64,000 bases of DNA from Microbispora siamensis (GTDB taxonomy: Bacteria > Actinomycetota > Actinomycetes > Streptosporangiales > Streptosporangiaceae). A model generated the notes under the pieces. The model was not told the DNA's origin and searched no databases. It was given only the letters and a program-made list of their open reading frames with translations. Made by a program: the position numbers and the translations under genes. Below, in pieces: positions 34,443 through 43,546 of this stretch; the first letter of the stretch is position 1; every line of letters begins with the position of its first letter. The DNA lies in NCBI RefSeq assembly GCF_016863095.1, contig NZ_BOOF01000025.1, positions 1-64,000 of the forward strand. The letters are read 5' to 3'.

Positions 34443-34964
34443 GTGGCCGAGCCCACCGGTATCGAGACGCTCGTCGAGGGCGAGCCGGAAGACTACTCCG
34501 CGGAGGAGTTCCCCTCCGAGTACACCACCGAGTCGGCCCCCGCCGGCGAGGGCGCCGTTCGCAAGCCCGTCACCACGGGCAACTCGTACGGCACCGGCCG
34601 CCGCAAGGAGGCCATCGCCCGTGTCCGCATCGTGCCGGGCACCGGCAAGTGGACGATCAACGGCCGCTCGCTGGAGAGCTACTTCCCGAACAAGGTCCAC
34701 CAGCAGCTGATCAACGAGCCGTTCGTCGTGCTCGGCGCCGAGGACGCGTTCGACGTCATCGCCCGCATCGACGGCGGTGGCGTGACCGGCCAGGCCGGCG
34801 CGCTGCGCATGGGCCTGTCCCGCGCGCTCGCCGCTCTGGACGCCGAGGTCAACCGCCCGCCGCTGAAGAAGGCCGGCTTCCTCACCCGTGACGCCCGCGC
34901 CACGGAGCGGAAGAAGTACGGCCTCAAGAAGGCCCGCAAGGCTCCGCAGTACAGCAAGCGTTAA
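34443..34964 (+). CDS. rpsI: Small ribosomal subunit protein uS9
   Basis: S9, 173 residues; its C-terminal Lys/Arg tail (QYSKR) touches P-site tRNA. The conserved part begins at about residue 48 ([14 protein letters not shown]). The first 45 residues are an acidic, Ser/Thr-rich extension seen in actinobacteria but absent from the 130-residue E. coli protein. The GTG at 34443 follows AAGAGGAGAA. Its TAA shares a base with the glmM ATG. Confidence 0.98.
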   Translation: MAEPTGIETLVEGEPEDYSAEEFPSEYTTESAPAGEGAVRKPVTTGNSYGTGRRKEAIARVRIVPGTGKWTINGRSLESYFPNKVHQQLINEPFVVLGAEDAFDVIARIDGGGVTGQAGALRMGLSRALAALDAEVNRPPLKKAGFLTRDARATERKKYGLKKARKAPQYSKR

Positions 34965-36349
34965 TGTCGCGGGAGCCCGTAGGCGCCCCCTCACGGGGGC
35001 GCCTCTTCGGCACCGACGGGGTACGTGGGGTCGCCGGGCGCGACCTCACCGCGGAACTGGCCATGGACCTGTCCGTGGCCGCCGCGCACGTGCTCGGCGA
35101 CGCCGGGGCGTTCCACGCCAGTGTCGGGCGGCGCGGCCGCCCGATCGCCGTCGTAGGCCGGGACCCGCGGGCTTCAGGAGAGTTCCTGGAGGCCGCCGTG
35201 GTCGCCGGCCTCGCGTCGTCGGGCGTGGACGTCCTGCGGCTCGGCGTGCTGCCCACCCCGGCGGTCGCGTACCTGACGAACGCGCTGGGGGCCGACCTCG
35301 GCGTCATGCTCTCCGCGTCGCACAACCCCGCGCCGGACAACGGCATCAAGTTCTTCACCCGCGGCGGCTACAAGCTGCCCGACGCGGTGGAGAACGAGAT
35401 CGAGCAACGGCTCGGGGAGAAGTGGGACCGTCCGATCGGCCCGTCCGTCGGCCGGGTGCGCGAGGCGTACGGCGAGGCCGACCGATACGTCTCCCACCTG
35501 CTGACCACCCTGCCCCACCGCCTCGACGGGCTGCGGGTCGTCGTCGACTGCGCACACGGCGCGGCGCACATGGTCGCCCCCGAGGCGCTGCTGCGCGCCG
35601 GCGCGGCCGTGGAGACGATCGGCGCCGCCCCGGACGGGTTGAACATCAACGACGGCGTGGGCTCGACCCATCTGGCCGCCCTGCGTAAGGCCGTCGTCGA
35701 AAGCGGCGCCGACCTGGGCATCGCCTACGACGGCGACGCCGACCGCTGCCTCGCCGTGACCGGCGCGGGCGAGGAGGTCGACGGCGACCAGATCATGGCG
35801 ATCCTGGCCCTGTCGATGCACGCCGACGGCCGCCTCGCCAAGGACACGGTCGTCGCGACGGTCATGTCCAACCTGGGGTTCAAGCTTGCCCTGCGGGAGG
35901 CCGGCCTGTCCGTGGTGGAGACCGCGGTCGGCGACCGGTACGTCCTGGAGGCGATGCAGGACGGCGGCTACACGCTCGGCGGCGAGCAGTCCGGTCACGT
36001 GATCATGCTGGATCACGCCACGACCGGGGACGGCCTGCTCACCTCGCTCCACCTGATGGCCGAGGTGGCCCGGCAGGGCCGCTCCCTCGCCGACCTCGCG
36101 TCGGTGATGACGAAGCTGCCGCAGGTGCTCGTCAACGTCAGGGACGTGGCGAAGGCGAAGGCGTCCGCCCCCGAACTGCGGGCGGCGGTGGCCGAGGCGG
36201 AGGCCGAGCTCGGGGAGACCGGCCGCGTGCTGATCCGCCCGAGCGGCACCGAGCCCATGATCCGGGTCATGGTCGAGGCCGAGTCGCACGACCAGGCCAA
36301 AGCCGTGGCGGACCGCCTCGCGGAGGTCGTCCGCACGGTCTGCGTCTGA
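34964..36349 (+). CDS. glmM: Phosphoglucosamine mutase
   Basis: Converts glucosamine-6-phosphate to glucosamine-1-phosphate for peptidoglycan precursor synthesis. 461 residues. [13 protein letters not shown] is at 13-25, the phosphorylated Ser in the SASHNP motif is S119, the metal-binding motif is DGDADRC, and the substrate loop is GGEQSGH. The ATG shares a base with the rpsI stop, so it is probably translated with the ribosomal genes. A strong terminator follows. Confidence 0.98.
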   Translation: MSREPVGAPSRGRLFGTDGVRGVAGRDLTAELAMDLSVAAAHVLGDAGAFHASVGRRGRPIAVVGRDPRASGEFLEAAVVAGLASSGVDVLRLGVLPTPAVAYLTNALGADLGVMLSASHNPAPDNGIKFFTRGGYKLPDAVENEIEQRLGEKWDRPIGPSVGRVREAYGEADRYVSHLLTTLPHRLDGLRVVVDCAHGAAHMVAPEALLRAGAAVETIGAAPDGLNINDGVGSTHLAALRKAVVESGADLGIAYDGDADRCLAVTGAGEEVDGDQIMAILALSMHADGRLAKDTVVATVMSNLGFKLALREAGLSVVETAVGDRYVLEAMQDGGYTLGGEQSGHVIMLDHATTGDGLLTSLHLMAEVARQGRSLADLASVMTKLPQVLVNVRDVAKAKASAPELRAAVAEAEAELGETGRVLIRPSGTEPMIRVMVEAESHDQAKAVADRLAEVVRTVCV

Positions 36350-36374
36350 CGCTCCCGCGTCACCACTCCTGAGG

Positions 36375-36402
36375 ACCCCGCCGGGTGCGTGCCCGGCGGG
36401 GT
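36375..36402 (+). terminator. Terminator of rplM-rpsI-glmM
   Basis: A perfect 11-bp stem (36375-36385 with 36392-36402) closes a 6-nt loop and is followed by TCCTTATT. It lies 26 bases after the glmM stop. Confidence 0.85.
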
Positions 36403-36453
36403 TCCTTATTGGAAGCCCTTCTCATTTGCGTAATGTGCGCGTAACACTGATGC

Positions 36454-39261
36454 ATGTCTTATTTGACCGGTGTTCGGTCGGGGGCGTTAAGGGGTCGTGA
36501 CAAGGAGTCGGAGGCGCTGCGCGCGCTCGTGGACCGGGCCCGGGCCGGTGCGGGCGGATGTCTGCTCCTCCTCGGCGGACCGGGCGCGGGCAAGACCGCG
36601 CTGCTCGACCTCGCCGCCGCGCACGCGGCCACCGGCGCTCCGGAGGAGCAGGGGTTCCTCGTGCTCCGCACCCGGGGTGTCAGAGGCGAGACCCACCTGC
36701 CGTACGCCGGGCTGCACGCCCTGCTCCGCCCGATAGCGGACCGGCTCGACGCGGCCGACTCGGCGACGACGGCCGATGCGACGCTGCATGCGCCGGCGGC
36801 CGACGCACGGATGCTCGCCGAGGCGCTGCGAACCGGAGCCGGCACGGGCAGCCTGGCGCTGCCCGCCGCGCTGCTGCGGCTCCTGCAGACCGCCGGGCGC
36901 CCGGTGCTGGTGTGCGCCGACGACCTCCAGTGGCTCGACGCCCCCAGCCGGGAGGCGATCTGTTTCGTGGCCCGCCGAACCCTCGCGGTCCCCGTCGCCG
37001 TGCTGCTCGCCTCCGCGGAGCCCGGCACCGCCCCCGGCGACCTGCCGCCGCTGCCGCTCGCCCCGCTCGACGAGCGGGCGTCCCGGCAGGTGCTCGACGA
37101 CCTCGTCCCCGACGGTCTGCCGGGGGACCTGCGCGCGGCGCTGGTCCGGGCGGCCCGGGGCAACCCGCTCGCGCTGGCCGAACTCGCCGGTTCGCTGACC
37201 GACGCGCACCGCAACGGCTCGGCGCCGCCGCCCGAGACGCCACCGCGCGGCGGACGGCTGTGGCGGGCGTACGCCGACCGGCTCCGCGGCCTGCCCGCCG
37301 ACACCGCCGACCTCGTCCTGCTGATCGCGGCCGATCCCGGCATCGACGCGGTCACGCTGGTGCGCGCGGCGGAGTCGCGGTCCGGGCTGGCGGCCCTGGA
37401 GGCGGCGGAGACCGCGGGTGTCGTCGTCGAATCGCCGGACGGCGGCTTCGACCTCGCCGACCCGATCCTGCGGCACGTGGCGTACGCCGAGGCGTCCCTC
37501 GCCCGGCGGCGGGCCGCCCATCGCCTGCTGGCGAGCCTTCTCGACGGCGTTTCCGGCGGGGAGCACCAGCGGCTGCGGCGGGCCTGGCACCGCGCCGCCG
37601 CCCTCGACGGTCCCCCCGGCAGGCTCGCCGACGACCTCGTACGCGCGCTCGCGGCGGCGCCGAAGGCGGCGGCCTTCCCGGAACCGTTCCGCGTCCTCGA
37701 ACGGGCGGCCGAGCTCACCGGGCTGGGCGAGGCCAGGGCCGCACGGCTGGCCGCCGCCGCACGTTACGCCTGGCAGGCGGGACAGCCGCAGCGGGCGAGG
37801 TCGCTGCTGTCCCGGATCGACACGCTCGCGGCCGGCGCCGAGGTGCGCGCCCGGGCCGAACTGGTCAGGGGCAGCCTGGAGTTGCGTGCGGGCAAGACCG
37901 ACAGCGCCTGCGACACGCTGCTCGCCGCCGCAGAGCGGCTGCTGCGCACCGACCGCGAGCAGGCCGTACGCGCGCTGGTCCGGGCGGGCGAGGCGAGCTA
38001 CCTGGCGGGGGACAACCGCCGGTTCCTGGCGATCGCGCGGCGCGCCGAGACGTTGCGGCGGCCCGACGACGACCACGTCACGCGCCTGGCGCTGGAGTAT
38101 CTGGCGGGCATGGCCGCGACGTTCCGGGGCCGGCACCGCGAGGCGACCGCGTCGCTGCGCCGCGTGGCCCAGGTGACGCCCTCGGTCGGCAGCCCCTCGG
38201 TGCTCGTGTGGGGCGGCGTCGCGAACCTCCTGCTCGGCAACGGCGCCGACGCGCTCACGCTGGCGTCGCGGGCGGTCGAGGTGGCGCGGGCCCACGGCGC
38301 GGTCGCCAGCATGCCGCAGATGCTGGAGATCCTGATCCAGGCCCAGCTGTGGAGCGGCCGTTACGACGCGGTGGCGGCCAACGCCATGGACGGCCTGCGC
38401 CTGGCGCAGGAGACGGGCCGGGCCACCAGCGGCGCGCAGCACCTCGCCTGGCTTGCGTTCACCGCCGCCGTCGCGGGCGACGAGGAGACCTGCGTCCTGC
38501 GGGCGGCGCGGGCCGTCGAGCTGGCCGCCGCCCACGGCGTCAGCGTGGCCGAGGCGCTCGGCACGCTGGCCCTGGCCCATCTGGACGTCGCGGCGAACCG
38601 CCACGCCGACGCCGTGAACCGCCTGCGCGCCGTGGCCCGCACCGGCGACCCCCTCGTCGTACGGGTGATGGCGACGCCGCTGCTCGTCGAGAGCGCCGTG
38701 CGCACCGGGGACATCGCGCAGGCGCGGGACGCGCTGGTCATGCTGGACCGCTGGGCCGACAGCACCCGTGACCCCGACCGGCTGGCGCTGGCCGCCCGGT
38801 GCCACGCGCTGCTCGCGCCACCGGCCGAGGCCGGAGAGCGCTTCACGCAGGCGCTGGAACTGCACCGTCAGGGGGCGTGCGCGTTCGAGACCGCCCGTAC
38901 GCGGTTGCTGTACGGCGGCATGCTCCGGCGGTCGCGCCGCCCCGGCGCGGCTCGCGAGCACCTGCACGGCGCGCTGGAGACGTTCGAGCGGTACGGCGCC
39001 CGCCTGTGGAGCGAGCACGCCCGCGCGGAGTTGCGCGCGGCCGGGGAGTCGGTGCGGCCCTCGGGCTCCCGCTCCGAGGCCGGCCGCCTGCTCACGGCGC
39101 AGCAGTTCCAGATCGCCGCCCTCGTGGCGGAGGGCGCGACGAACCGCGAGGTGGCGGCCCGGCTGTTCATCAGCCCGCGCACGGTGGAGCACCACCTGAG
39201 GAACATCTTCGCCAGGCTCGGCGTGCGCTCCCGGGTCGAGCTGACCCGCCTTCTGTCGTGA
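36454..39261 (+). CDS. LAL-type LuxR-family ATPase regulator
   Basis: A 935-residue transcription regulator of the large ATP-binding LuxR type. A P-loop GGPGAGKTAL is at 41-50, a Walker B VLVCADDLQWLD at 151-162, a long TPR-like helical middle, and a C-terminal LuxR helix-turn-helix at about 875-933 (TNREVAARLFISPRTVEHHL). Such proteins activate sugar or secondary-metabolism genes; the target here is unknown, though the downstream cutinase gene on the same strand is a candidate. No ribosome site is visible before the ATG; TAACACT (36442-36448) may be a -10 for a leaderless mRNA. Confidence 0.9.
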   Translation: MSYLTGVRSGALRGRDKESEALRALVDRARAGAGGCLLLLGGPGAGKTALLDLAAAHAATGAPEEQGFLVLRTRGVRGETHLPYAGLHALLRPIADRLDAADSATTADATLHAPAADARMLAEALRTGAGTGSLALPAALLRLLQTAGRPVLVCADDLQWLDAPSREAICFVARRTLAVPVAVLLASAEPGTAPGDLPPLPLAPLDERASRQVLDDLVPDGLPGDLRAALVRAARGNPLALAELAGSLTDAHRNGSAPPPETPPRGGRLWRAYADRLRGLPADTADLVLLIAADPGIDAVTLVRAAESRSGLAALEAAETAGVVVESPDGGFDLADPILRHVAYAEASLARRRAAHRLLASLLDGVSGGEHQRLRRAWHRAAALDGPPGRLADDLVRALAAAPKAAAFPEPFRVLERAAELTGLGEARAARLAAAARYAWQAGQPQRARSLLSRIDTLAAGAEVRARAELVRGSLELRAGKTDSACDTLLAAAERLLRTDREQAVRALVRAGEASYLAGDNRRFLAIARRAETLRRPDDDHVTRLALEYLAGMAATFRGRHREATASLRRVAQVTPSVGSPSVLVWGGVANLLLGNGADALTLASRAVEVARAHGAVASMPQMLEILIQAQLWSGRYDAVAANAMDGLRLAQETGRATSGAQHLAWLAFTAAVAGDEETCVLRAARAVELAAAHGVSVAEALGTLALAHLDVAANRHADAVNRLRAVARTGDPLVVRVMATPLLVESAVRTGDIAQARDALVMLDRWADSTRDPDRLALAARCHALLAPPAEAGERFTQALELHRQGACAFETARTRLLYGGMLRRSRRPGAAREHLHGALETFERYGARLWSEHARAELRAAGESVRPSGSRSEAGRLLTAQQFQIAALVAEGATNREVAARLFISPRTVEHHLRNIFARLGVRSRVELTRLLS

Positions 39262-39281
39262 GGCCGGTGAGCCGCGGGGAC

Positions 39282-39295
39282 CGGTGATTTCACCG
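39282..39295 (+). promoter_or_regulatory. Small palindrome in the cutinase upstream region
   Basis: CGGTGA and TCACCG (39282-39287, 39290-39295) form an inverted repeat with a 2-base spacer, in the 138 bases between the LAL gene and the cutinase gene. It could be a regulator site; no promoter is obvious. Confidence 0.25.
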
Positions 39296-39399
39296 ATGCG
39301 CGTCCGGGGTCGACGGCGCGACAGTGACGGCGGTCAAACCGTTCGCGGGAACCGGCCCGCGTGGCCGGTCCCACTCCTACCCCCAGGGAGTGCACCGAC

Positions 39400-40287
39400 G
39401 TGCCGACACACCCCCCAACCCCACTGCTGCGACGCATGTCCTCCGCGGTCACGACGCTGCTGCTCGTCGTGCTCCTCGCACTGGCCGGCGGCCTCGCCGC
39501 TCCCGCCGCCCACGCCGCCGTACACGGCCCCGACCCCACCGACGCCCTGCTCGAGGCGTCGCGCGGGCCGTACGCGACCGCGCAGATCGACGTGTCGTCG
39601 CTGTCGGTGAGCGGCTTCGGCGGCGGGACCATCTACTACCCGACCACCACGTCCGAGGGGACCTTCGGCGGCGTGGCCATCGCCCCCGGCTACACGGCCG
39701 ACAAGTCGAGCCTCGCCTGGCTGGCGGCCCGGCTCGCCTCGCACGGCTTCGTGGTGTTCAACATCGACACGCTGACGCGGCTCGACCAGCCCGACAGCCG
39801 GGGCCGGCAACTGCTGGCCGCGCTCGACTACCTGACCCAGCGCAGCTCGGTCCGCGGCCGGGTGGACGCGACCAGGCTCGGCGTCATGGGCCACTCGATG
39901 GGTGGCGGCGGCACGCTGGAGGCCGTGGCCGACCGGCCCTCCCTGCGGGCCGCGGTCCCGCTGACGCCGTGGAACCTCGACAAGACCTGGTCGGGCGTGC
40001 AGACCCCCACGCTGATCATCGGTGCGGACAACGACACGGTCGCGCCGGTCGCCTCGCACGCGGTGCCCTTCTACACCAGCCTGCCCTCGTCGCTCGACAA
40101 GGCGTACCTGGAGCTGAACAACGCCACCCACTTCGCGCCGAACACGACCAACACCACCATCGGCAAGTACGCCGTGGCCTGGATGAAGCGGTTCGTCGAC
40201 GACGACACCCGCTACGGCAGGTTCCTCTGCCCCGGCCCGAGCAGCGGCCTGCTCGTCGAGGAGTACCGCAGCACCTGCCCCTTCTGA
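39400..40287 (+). CDS. Secreted polyester hydrolase (cutinase, PET-hydrolase-like)
   Basis: A 295-residue alpha/beta hydrolase with an N-terminal signal peptide ending near AHA at 37-39. The mature part closely resembles the Thermobifida cutinases and leaf-branch compost cutinase: [15 protein letters not shown] at 43-57, [11 protein letters not shown] at 71-81. The triad is S166 (GHSMG), D212 and H244 (THFAPN). Y98 and M167 fit the oxyanion hole, W191 the substrate clamp; the next residue is Asn (N192) where those enzymes have His. H220 and F224 mark the classical rather than the Ideonella-type pocket. C277 and C293 fit the terminal disulfide. The GTG at 39400 has AGGGAG upstream; GTG 39361 is less likely. 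Confidence 0.93.
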   Translation: MPTHPPTPLLRRMSSAVTTLLLVVLLALAGGLAAPAAHAAVHGPDPTDALLEASRGPYATAQIDVSSLSVSGFGGGTIYYPTTTSEGTFGGVAIAPGYTADKSSLAWLAARLASHGFVVFNIDTLTRLDQPDSRGRQLLAALDYLTQRSSVRGRVDATRLGVMGHSMGGGGTLEAVADRPSLRAAVPLTPWNLDKTWSGVQTPTLIIGADNDTVAPVASHAVPFYTSLPSSLDKAYLELNNATHFAPNTTNTTIGKYAVAWMKRFVDDDTRYGRFLCPGPSSGLLVEEYRSTCPF

Positions 40288-40361
40288 CGTCTCGTCGGCG
40301 TACGGACGGCCCCACGATCGCGGCGGCCGTCCGTACGTCGTTGTGCTGCGACGGGGTCAGG

Positions 40362-41267
40362 TCAGGGGAGGACGGCCGCGGGGCCGTGGACGCCGTGGCG
40401 CAGACGGGCGGCGTCCTGGCTGGGAGGCGCTCCGAACTGGCGGCGGTACTCCCGGCTGAACTGTGACGGGTTGTCATAGCCGACGCGGTGGCCGACTCCG
40501 GTGACGTCGCCCGGGTGGGTGGCGAGCAGCAGCCGGGCCTCCTGCAGCCGGATCTGCTTCTGGAACTGGATGGGGCTCATCGCGGTCACCGCGTGGAAGT
40601 TGCGGTAGAAGGCGGAGACGCTCATGCCGGACAGCCGTGCCAGGTCCTCGACCCGGAAGGCTTGCGCGTAGTGCTCGCGGATCCAGCGCACGGCCCGGGA
40701 GATGTGGCTGAGGCCGCTGTCGGCGAGGCCGAGCTGGCGAACCGTCGCGCCCTGCTCGCCGGTGATCACGCGCCAGAGGATCTCGCGCTTGACCAGCGGG
40801 GCCAGCACGGCCCGGTCGCGGGGCTCGTCGAGCAGGCGCAGCAGCCGGACCACCGCGTCGAGCAGCGGAGCCGGAGCGTCGCTGACGGCGATCCCCGGCG
40901 CCGCGCCTCCACCGGCGGGGGGAGTGTCTCCGGGCCCGGCCCGCAGCAGCAACTCGGCGACGGCGGACGGCTCCAGGACGAGACCGAAGCCCAGCGCCGG
41001 CCGCTCGGGGTCCGCCCGGGTGAACTGCCCGGTGACCGGGAGGTCGACCGACGCCACCAGGTACTGCCCGGCGCCGTACTCGAAGATCCGGTCGCCCAGT
41101 GCGAGGCGTTTGGCGCCCTGGGCGATGACCGCCAGCACGGTGCCGGACATCGAGGGCGCCGGCGGGTCCGACCGGTCGACCTTCGAGACGAGGACGCCGT
41201 CGATGGCGGTGGTCCCGTCGGGCCGGGCATGCCGGGCCAGCAGGGTGCGGAGCTCTTCGAGGCACAT
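40362..41267 (-). CDS. AraC-family transcriptional regulator
   Basis: A 301-residue regulator. The N-terminal part (LEELRTLLARHARPDGTTAI onwards) matches the AraC-type N-terminal domain family, a beta-barrel ligand sensor. The last 100 residues form the double helix-turn-helix (VEDLARLSGMSVSAFYRNFH, then VGHRVGYDNPSQFSREYRRQFG). The ATG at 41267 matches related proteins; a TTG at 41324 would add 19 residues. It is divergent from the ABM/esterase/SDR genes and probably controls them. Confidence 0.9.
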   Translation of the reverse strand: MCLEELRTLLARHARPDGTTAIDGVLVSKVDRSDPPAPSMSGTVLAVIAQGAKRLALGDRIFEYGAGQYLVASVDLPVTGQFTRADPERPALGFGLVLEPSAVAELLLRAGPGDTPPAGGGAAPGIAVSDAPAPLLDAVVRLLRLLDEPRDRAVLAPLVKREILWRVITGEQGATVRQLGLADSGLSHISRAVRWIREHYAQAFRVEDLARLSGMSVSAFYRNFHAVTAMSPIQFQKQIRLQEARLLLATHPGDVTGVGHRVGYDNPSQFSREYRRQFGAPPSQDAARLRHGVHGPAAVLP

Positions 41268-41411
41268 GCGGCCATTGCAGCACGGTTCCCTGCCGGCGTT
41301 CCCGTACGCGAGAGGATCGTGCAAGCACGAAGGAGCATCGTTCTAACGTTTCCGCAGGTCATGCCGATTCAATGGAATCACCTCAACCCCCCACCGAAAG
41401 AGAGGGCGTGC

Positions 41412-41729
41412 ATGACCGCCAACCACGGCTTCGCCGCCACCCTGACCGCCAAGCCCGGAATGGGCGACCGGCTGGTCGACCTGCTGCTGACCGGACTGGA
41501 CGAGGGCGGCCCCGGCGCGAGCGAGCACTGCGTCGTCTATCTGGTCTCCCGTTCCGCGTCCGACCCCGACGTCGTCCACGTCATCGAGGGCTGGACCAGC
41601 GAGGAGGACCACCAGCGGATCTTCGCCGGCGAGGCCGCCCAGGCCATCGTCGCGCGGCTCGGCGAGCTGGTCGCCAAGGAGTCCGAGTACGCCGACTTCG
41701 TCCCGGTGCGCGGCAAGGCCGCCTTCTGA
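41412..41729 (+). CDS. ABM-superfamily monooxygenase-like protein
   Basis: A 105-residue protein of the antibiotic biosynthesis monooxygenase fold (ABM): an N-terminal FAATLTAKPGMGDRLVDLLL strand-helix, HVIEGWTSEEDHQRIF in the middle and a YADFVPVRG end. Members are dimeric beta-barrels that oxidise quinone-like compounds or bind heme; the substrate is unknown. The ATG at 41412 follows GAAAGAGAGGG. It is the first gene of a three-gene operon divergent from an AraC regulator. Confidence 0.8.
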   Translation: MTANHGFAATLTAKPGMGDRLVDLLLTGLDEGGPGASEHCVVYLVSRSASDPDVVHVIEGWTSEEDHQRIFAGEAAQAIVARLGELVAKESEYADFVPVRGKAAF

Positions 41730-41779
41730 CCTCGCCGATCATTCAGCGGCCCACCCCTCCCCCGCGAAAGGCAGTGACC

Positions 41780-42757
41780 ATGACCCCGGCACGACCCGGC
41801 CTGGACCCCGAGCTGCGTGAGTTGCTGGCCGACATGCCCCTCATGTCCCAGCTCACCCCGGAAGTGCTCGCGCAACTGCGCCGGCTCCCGTCGGCACCCG
41901 TCGACTCCCTCCTCGCGCACCGGCAGGTCGACCGGCGCGAGGTCGCCGCGTCCGCCACGGACGGGGCCTCGATCCCTCTGTCGGTCTTCAGCCCGGCGAA
42001 CGCCCACGCCACCGCCGCGCCCTGCGTCTACTGGATTCACGGCGGCGGAATGGTCATGGGCGACCGCTTCTCGCAGATCGACATCCCGCTTGAGTGGCTC
42101 GACCGGTTCGGCGCGGTCGTGGTCTCCGTGGAGTATCGGCTCGCACCGGAGGCCACCGGCACCGCCCTGGTCGACGACTGCTACCAGGGCCTGCTCTGGA
42201 TCGCCGAGCACTCCGCCGAACTCGGCATCGACCCCGCCCGGATCGTCGTCGCGGGCGCCAGCGCGGGCGGCGGCCTCGCCGCCGGCGTCACCCTGCTGGC
42301 CCGCGACCGCGGCACCCCGCCGATCGCCGCGCAGATGCTGATCTGCCCCATGCTCGACCACCGCAACACCAGCACGTCGAGCCGCCAGTTCTCCGGCGAG
42401 CCCGGCGTCTGGACCCGCGAGATGAACGAGTTCGGATGGCGCTCCGTGCTCGGCGACCTCACCGGCGGCGAGGTGCCCGCGTACGTCTCGCCCGCGCTGG
42501 CGGACGACCTGTCGGCCCTGCCGGCCACCTACGTCGACACCGGTTCAGCCGAGGTCTTCCGGGACGAGGACGCCGACTACGCCACCCGCATCTGGGCGGC
42601 CGGCGGCCAGGCGGAGCTACACGTCTGGGCGGGCGGCTTCCACGGATTCGACGCCCTGTATCCCCAGGCGCGGATCTCGGCCACGGCCCGCCGTACGCGC
42701 ACCGACTGGCTCGCCCGAGTCCTGTCCCCGGAGCCCGCCGCCGAGTTCACTCGCTGA
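41780..42757 (+). CDS. Alpha/beta hydrolase, HSL-type esterase
   Basis: A 325-residue esterase of the hormone-sensitive-lipase family. The oxyanion motif HGGG is at 87-90, the nucleophile S161 lies in GASAGGG, and the acid and His are in DTGSAEVFRDED and GGFHGFD. It probably cleaves short-chain esters. The ATG at 41780 follows AAAGG; a GTG six bases upstream is an alternative. Second gene of the AraC-linked operon. Confidence 0.9.
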   Translation: MTPARPGLDPELRELLADMPLMSQLTPEVLAQLRRLPSAPVDSLLAHRQVDRREVAASATDGASIPLSVFSPANAHATAAPCVYWIHGGGMVMGDRFSQIDIPLEWLDRFGAVVVSVEYRLAPEATGTALVDDCYQGLLWIAEHSAELGIDPARIVVAGASAGGGLAAGVTLLARDRGTPPIAAQMLICPMLDHRNTSTSSRQFSGEPGVWTREMNEFGWRSVLGDLTGGEVPAYVSPALADDLSALPATYVDTGSAEVFRDEDADYATRIWAAGGQAELHVWAGGFHGFDALYPQARISATARRTRTDWLARVLSPEPAAEFTR

Positions 42758-42787
42758 CACCTACGACCATCCCACAGGAGAAGGACA

Positions 42788-43546
42788 ATGAAAGTCGCCA
42801 TCGTCACGGGCGCCAGCTCCGGCATCGGACAGAGCGCCGCCGTCGAGATCGCCAAACGCGGAACCGGAGTCATCCTGACCTACGGCAACAACCGGCAAGG
42901 AGGACTGGAGACGGTCGCCGCCATCGAGAAGGAGGGCGGCAGGGCCGTCGCACTGCCGCTGGACGTCGGCGAGACCGGCACCTTCGCGGCCTTCCGCGAC
43001 ACCGTCGCAGACGTGCTGCGCGACACGTGGCAGCGCGACACCTTCGACTACCTGGTGAACAACGCCGGCGCCTCGGAGGCGTCGTTGATCGAGGACACCA
43101 GCGAGGAGACGTTCGACAGGCTCATGCGGGTCCTGCTCAAGGGACCGTACTTCCTCACGCAGAGGCTGGTGCCCCTGATGGCGGACGGCGGGGCCATCGT
43201 CAACACGAGCAGCAGCTCGGTGGCGAAGGCCGGCCTGGAGCCCGGCTACTCGGCCTACGCGTCGATGAAGGGCGGCCTGGTCGTGCTGACCCGCTACATG
43301 GCCAAGGAGTTCAGCACGCGCGGGATCCGCGTCAACGCCGTCTCACCGGGTCCGACCCGCACCCGCCTCGGCGACGACGCCTTCACCCGGTTCCCCGAGG
43401 TCGTCCCGGCCCTCGCCGCGAGGACCGCGCTCGGCCGGGTCGGCGAACCCGGCGACGTCGGCGCGGTGATCGCCACACTGGTCTCCGACGAGAGCCGTTG
43501 GGTCACCGCCCAGAACGTCGAGGTGTCGGGCGGCTTCAACCTCTAG
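42788..43546 (+). CDS. Short-chain dehydrogenase/reductase
   Basis: A 252-residue classical SDR. The cofactor motif TGASSGIG is at 7-14, NNAG near residue 91, and the active-site Ser, Tyr and Lys in SSSSVAKAG and YSAYASMK. Arg/Lys near residue 34 is absent and the loop reads TYGNNRQGG, so cofactor choice is uncertain. It resembles 3-oxoacyl-ACP reductases such as FabG. AGGAGAAGG precedes the ATG. Third gene of the operon; its stop touches the stop of the convergent ABC operon. Confidence 0.9.
   Translation: MKVAIVTGASSGIGQSAAVEIAKRGTGVILTYGNNRQGGLETVAAIEKEGGRAVALPLDVGETGTFAAFRDTVADVLRDTWQRDTFDYLVNNAGASEASLIEDTSEETFDRLMRVLLKGPYFLTQRLVPLMADGGAIVNTSSSSVAKAGLEPGYSAYASMKGGLVVLTRYMAKEFSTRGIRVNAVSPGPTRTRLGDDAFTRFPEVVPALAARTALGRVGEPGDVGAVIATLVSDESRWVTAQNVEVSGGFNL

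Noticed and set aside
36487-39195. 902-codon frame antisense to the LAL regulator
   Set aside because: It lacks domains and a ribosome site and mirrors the LAL gene.
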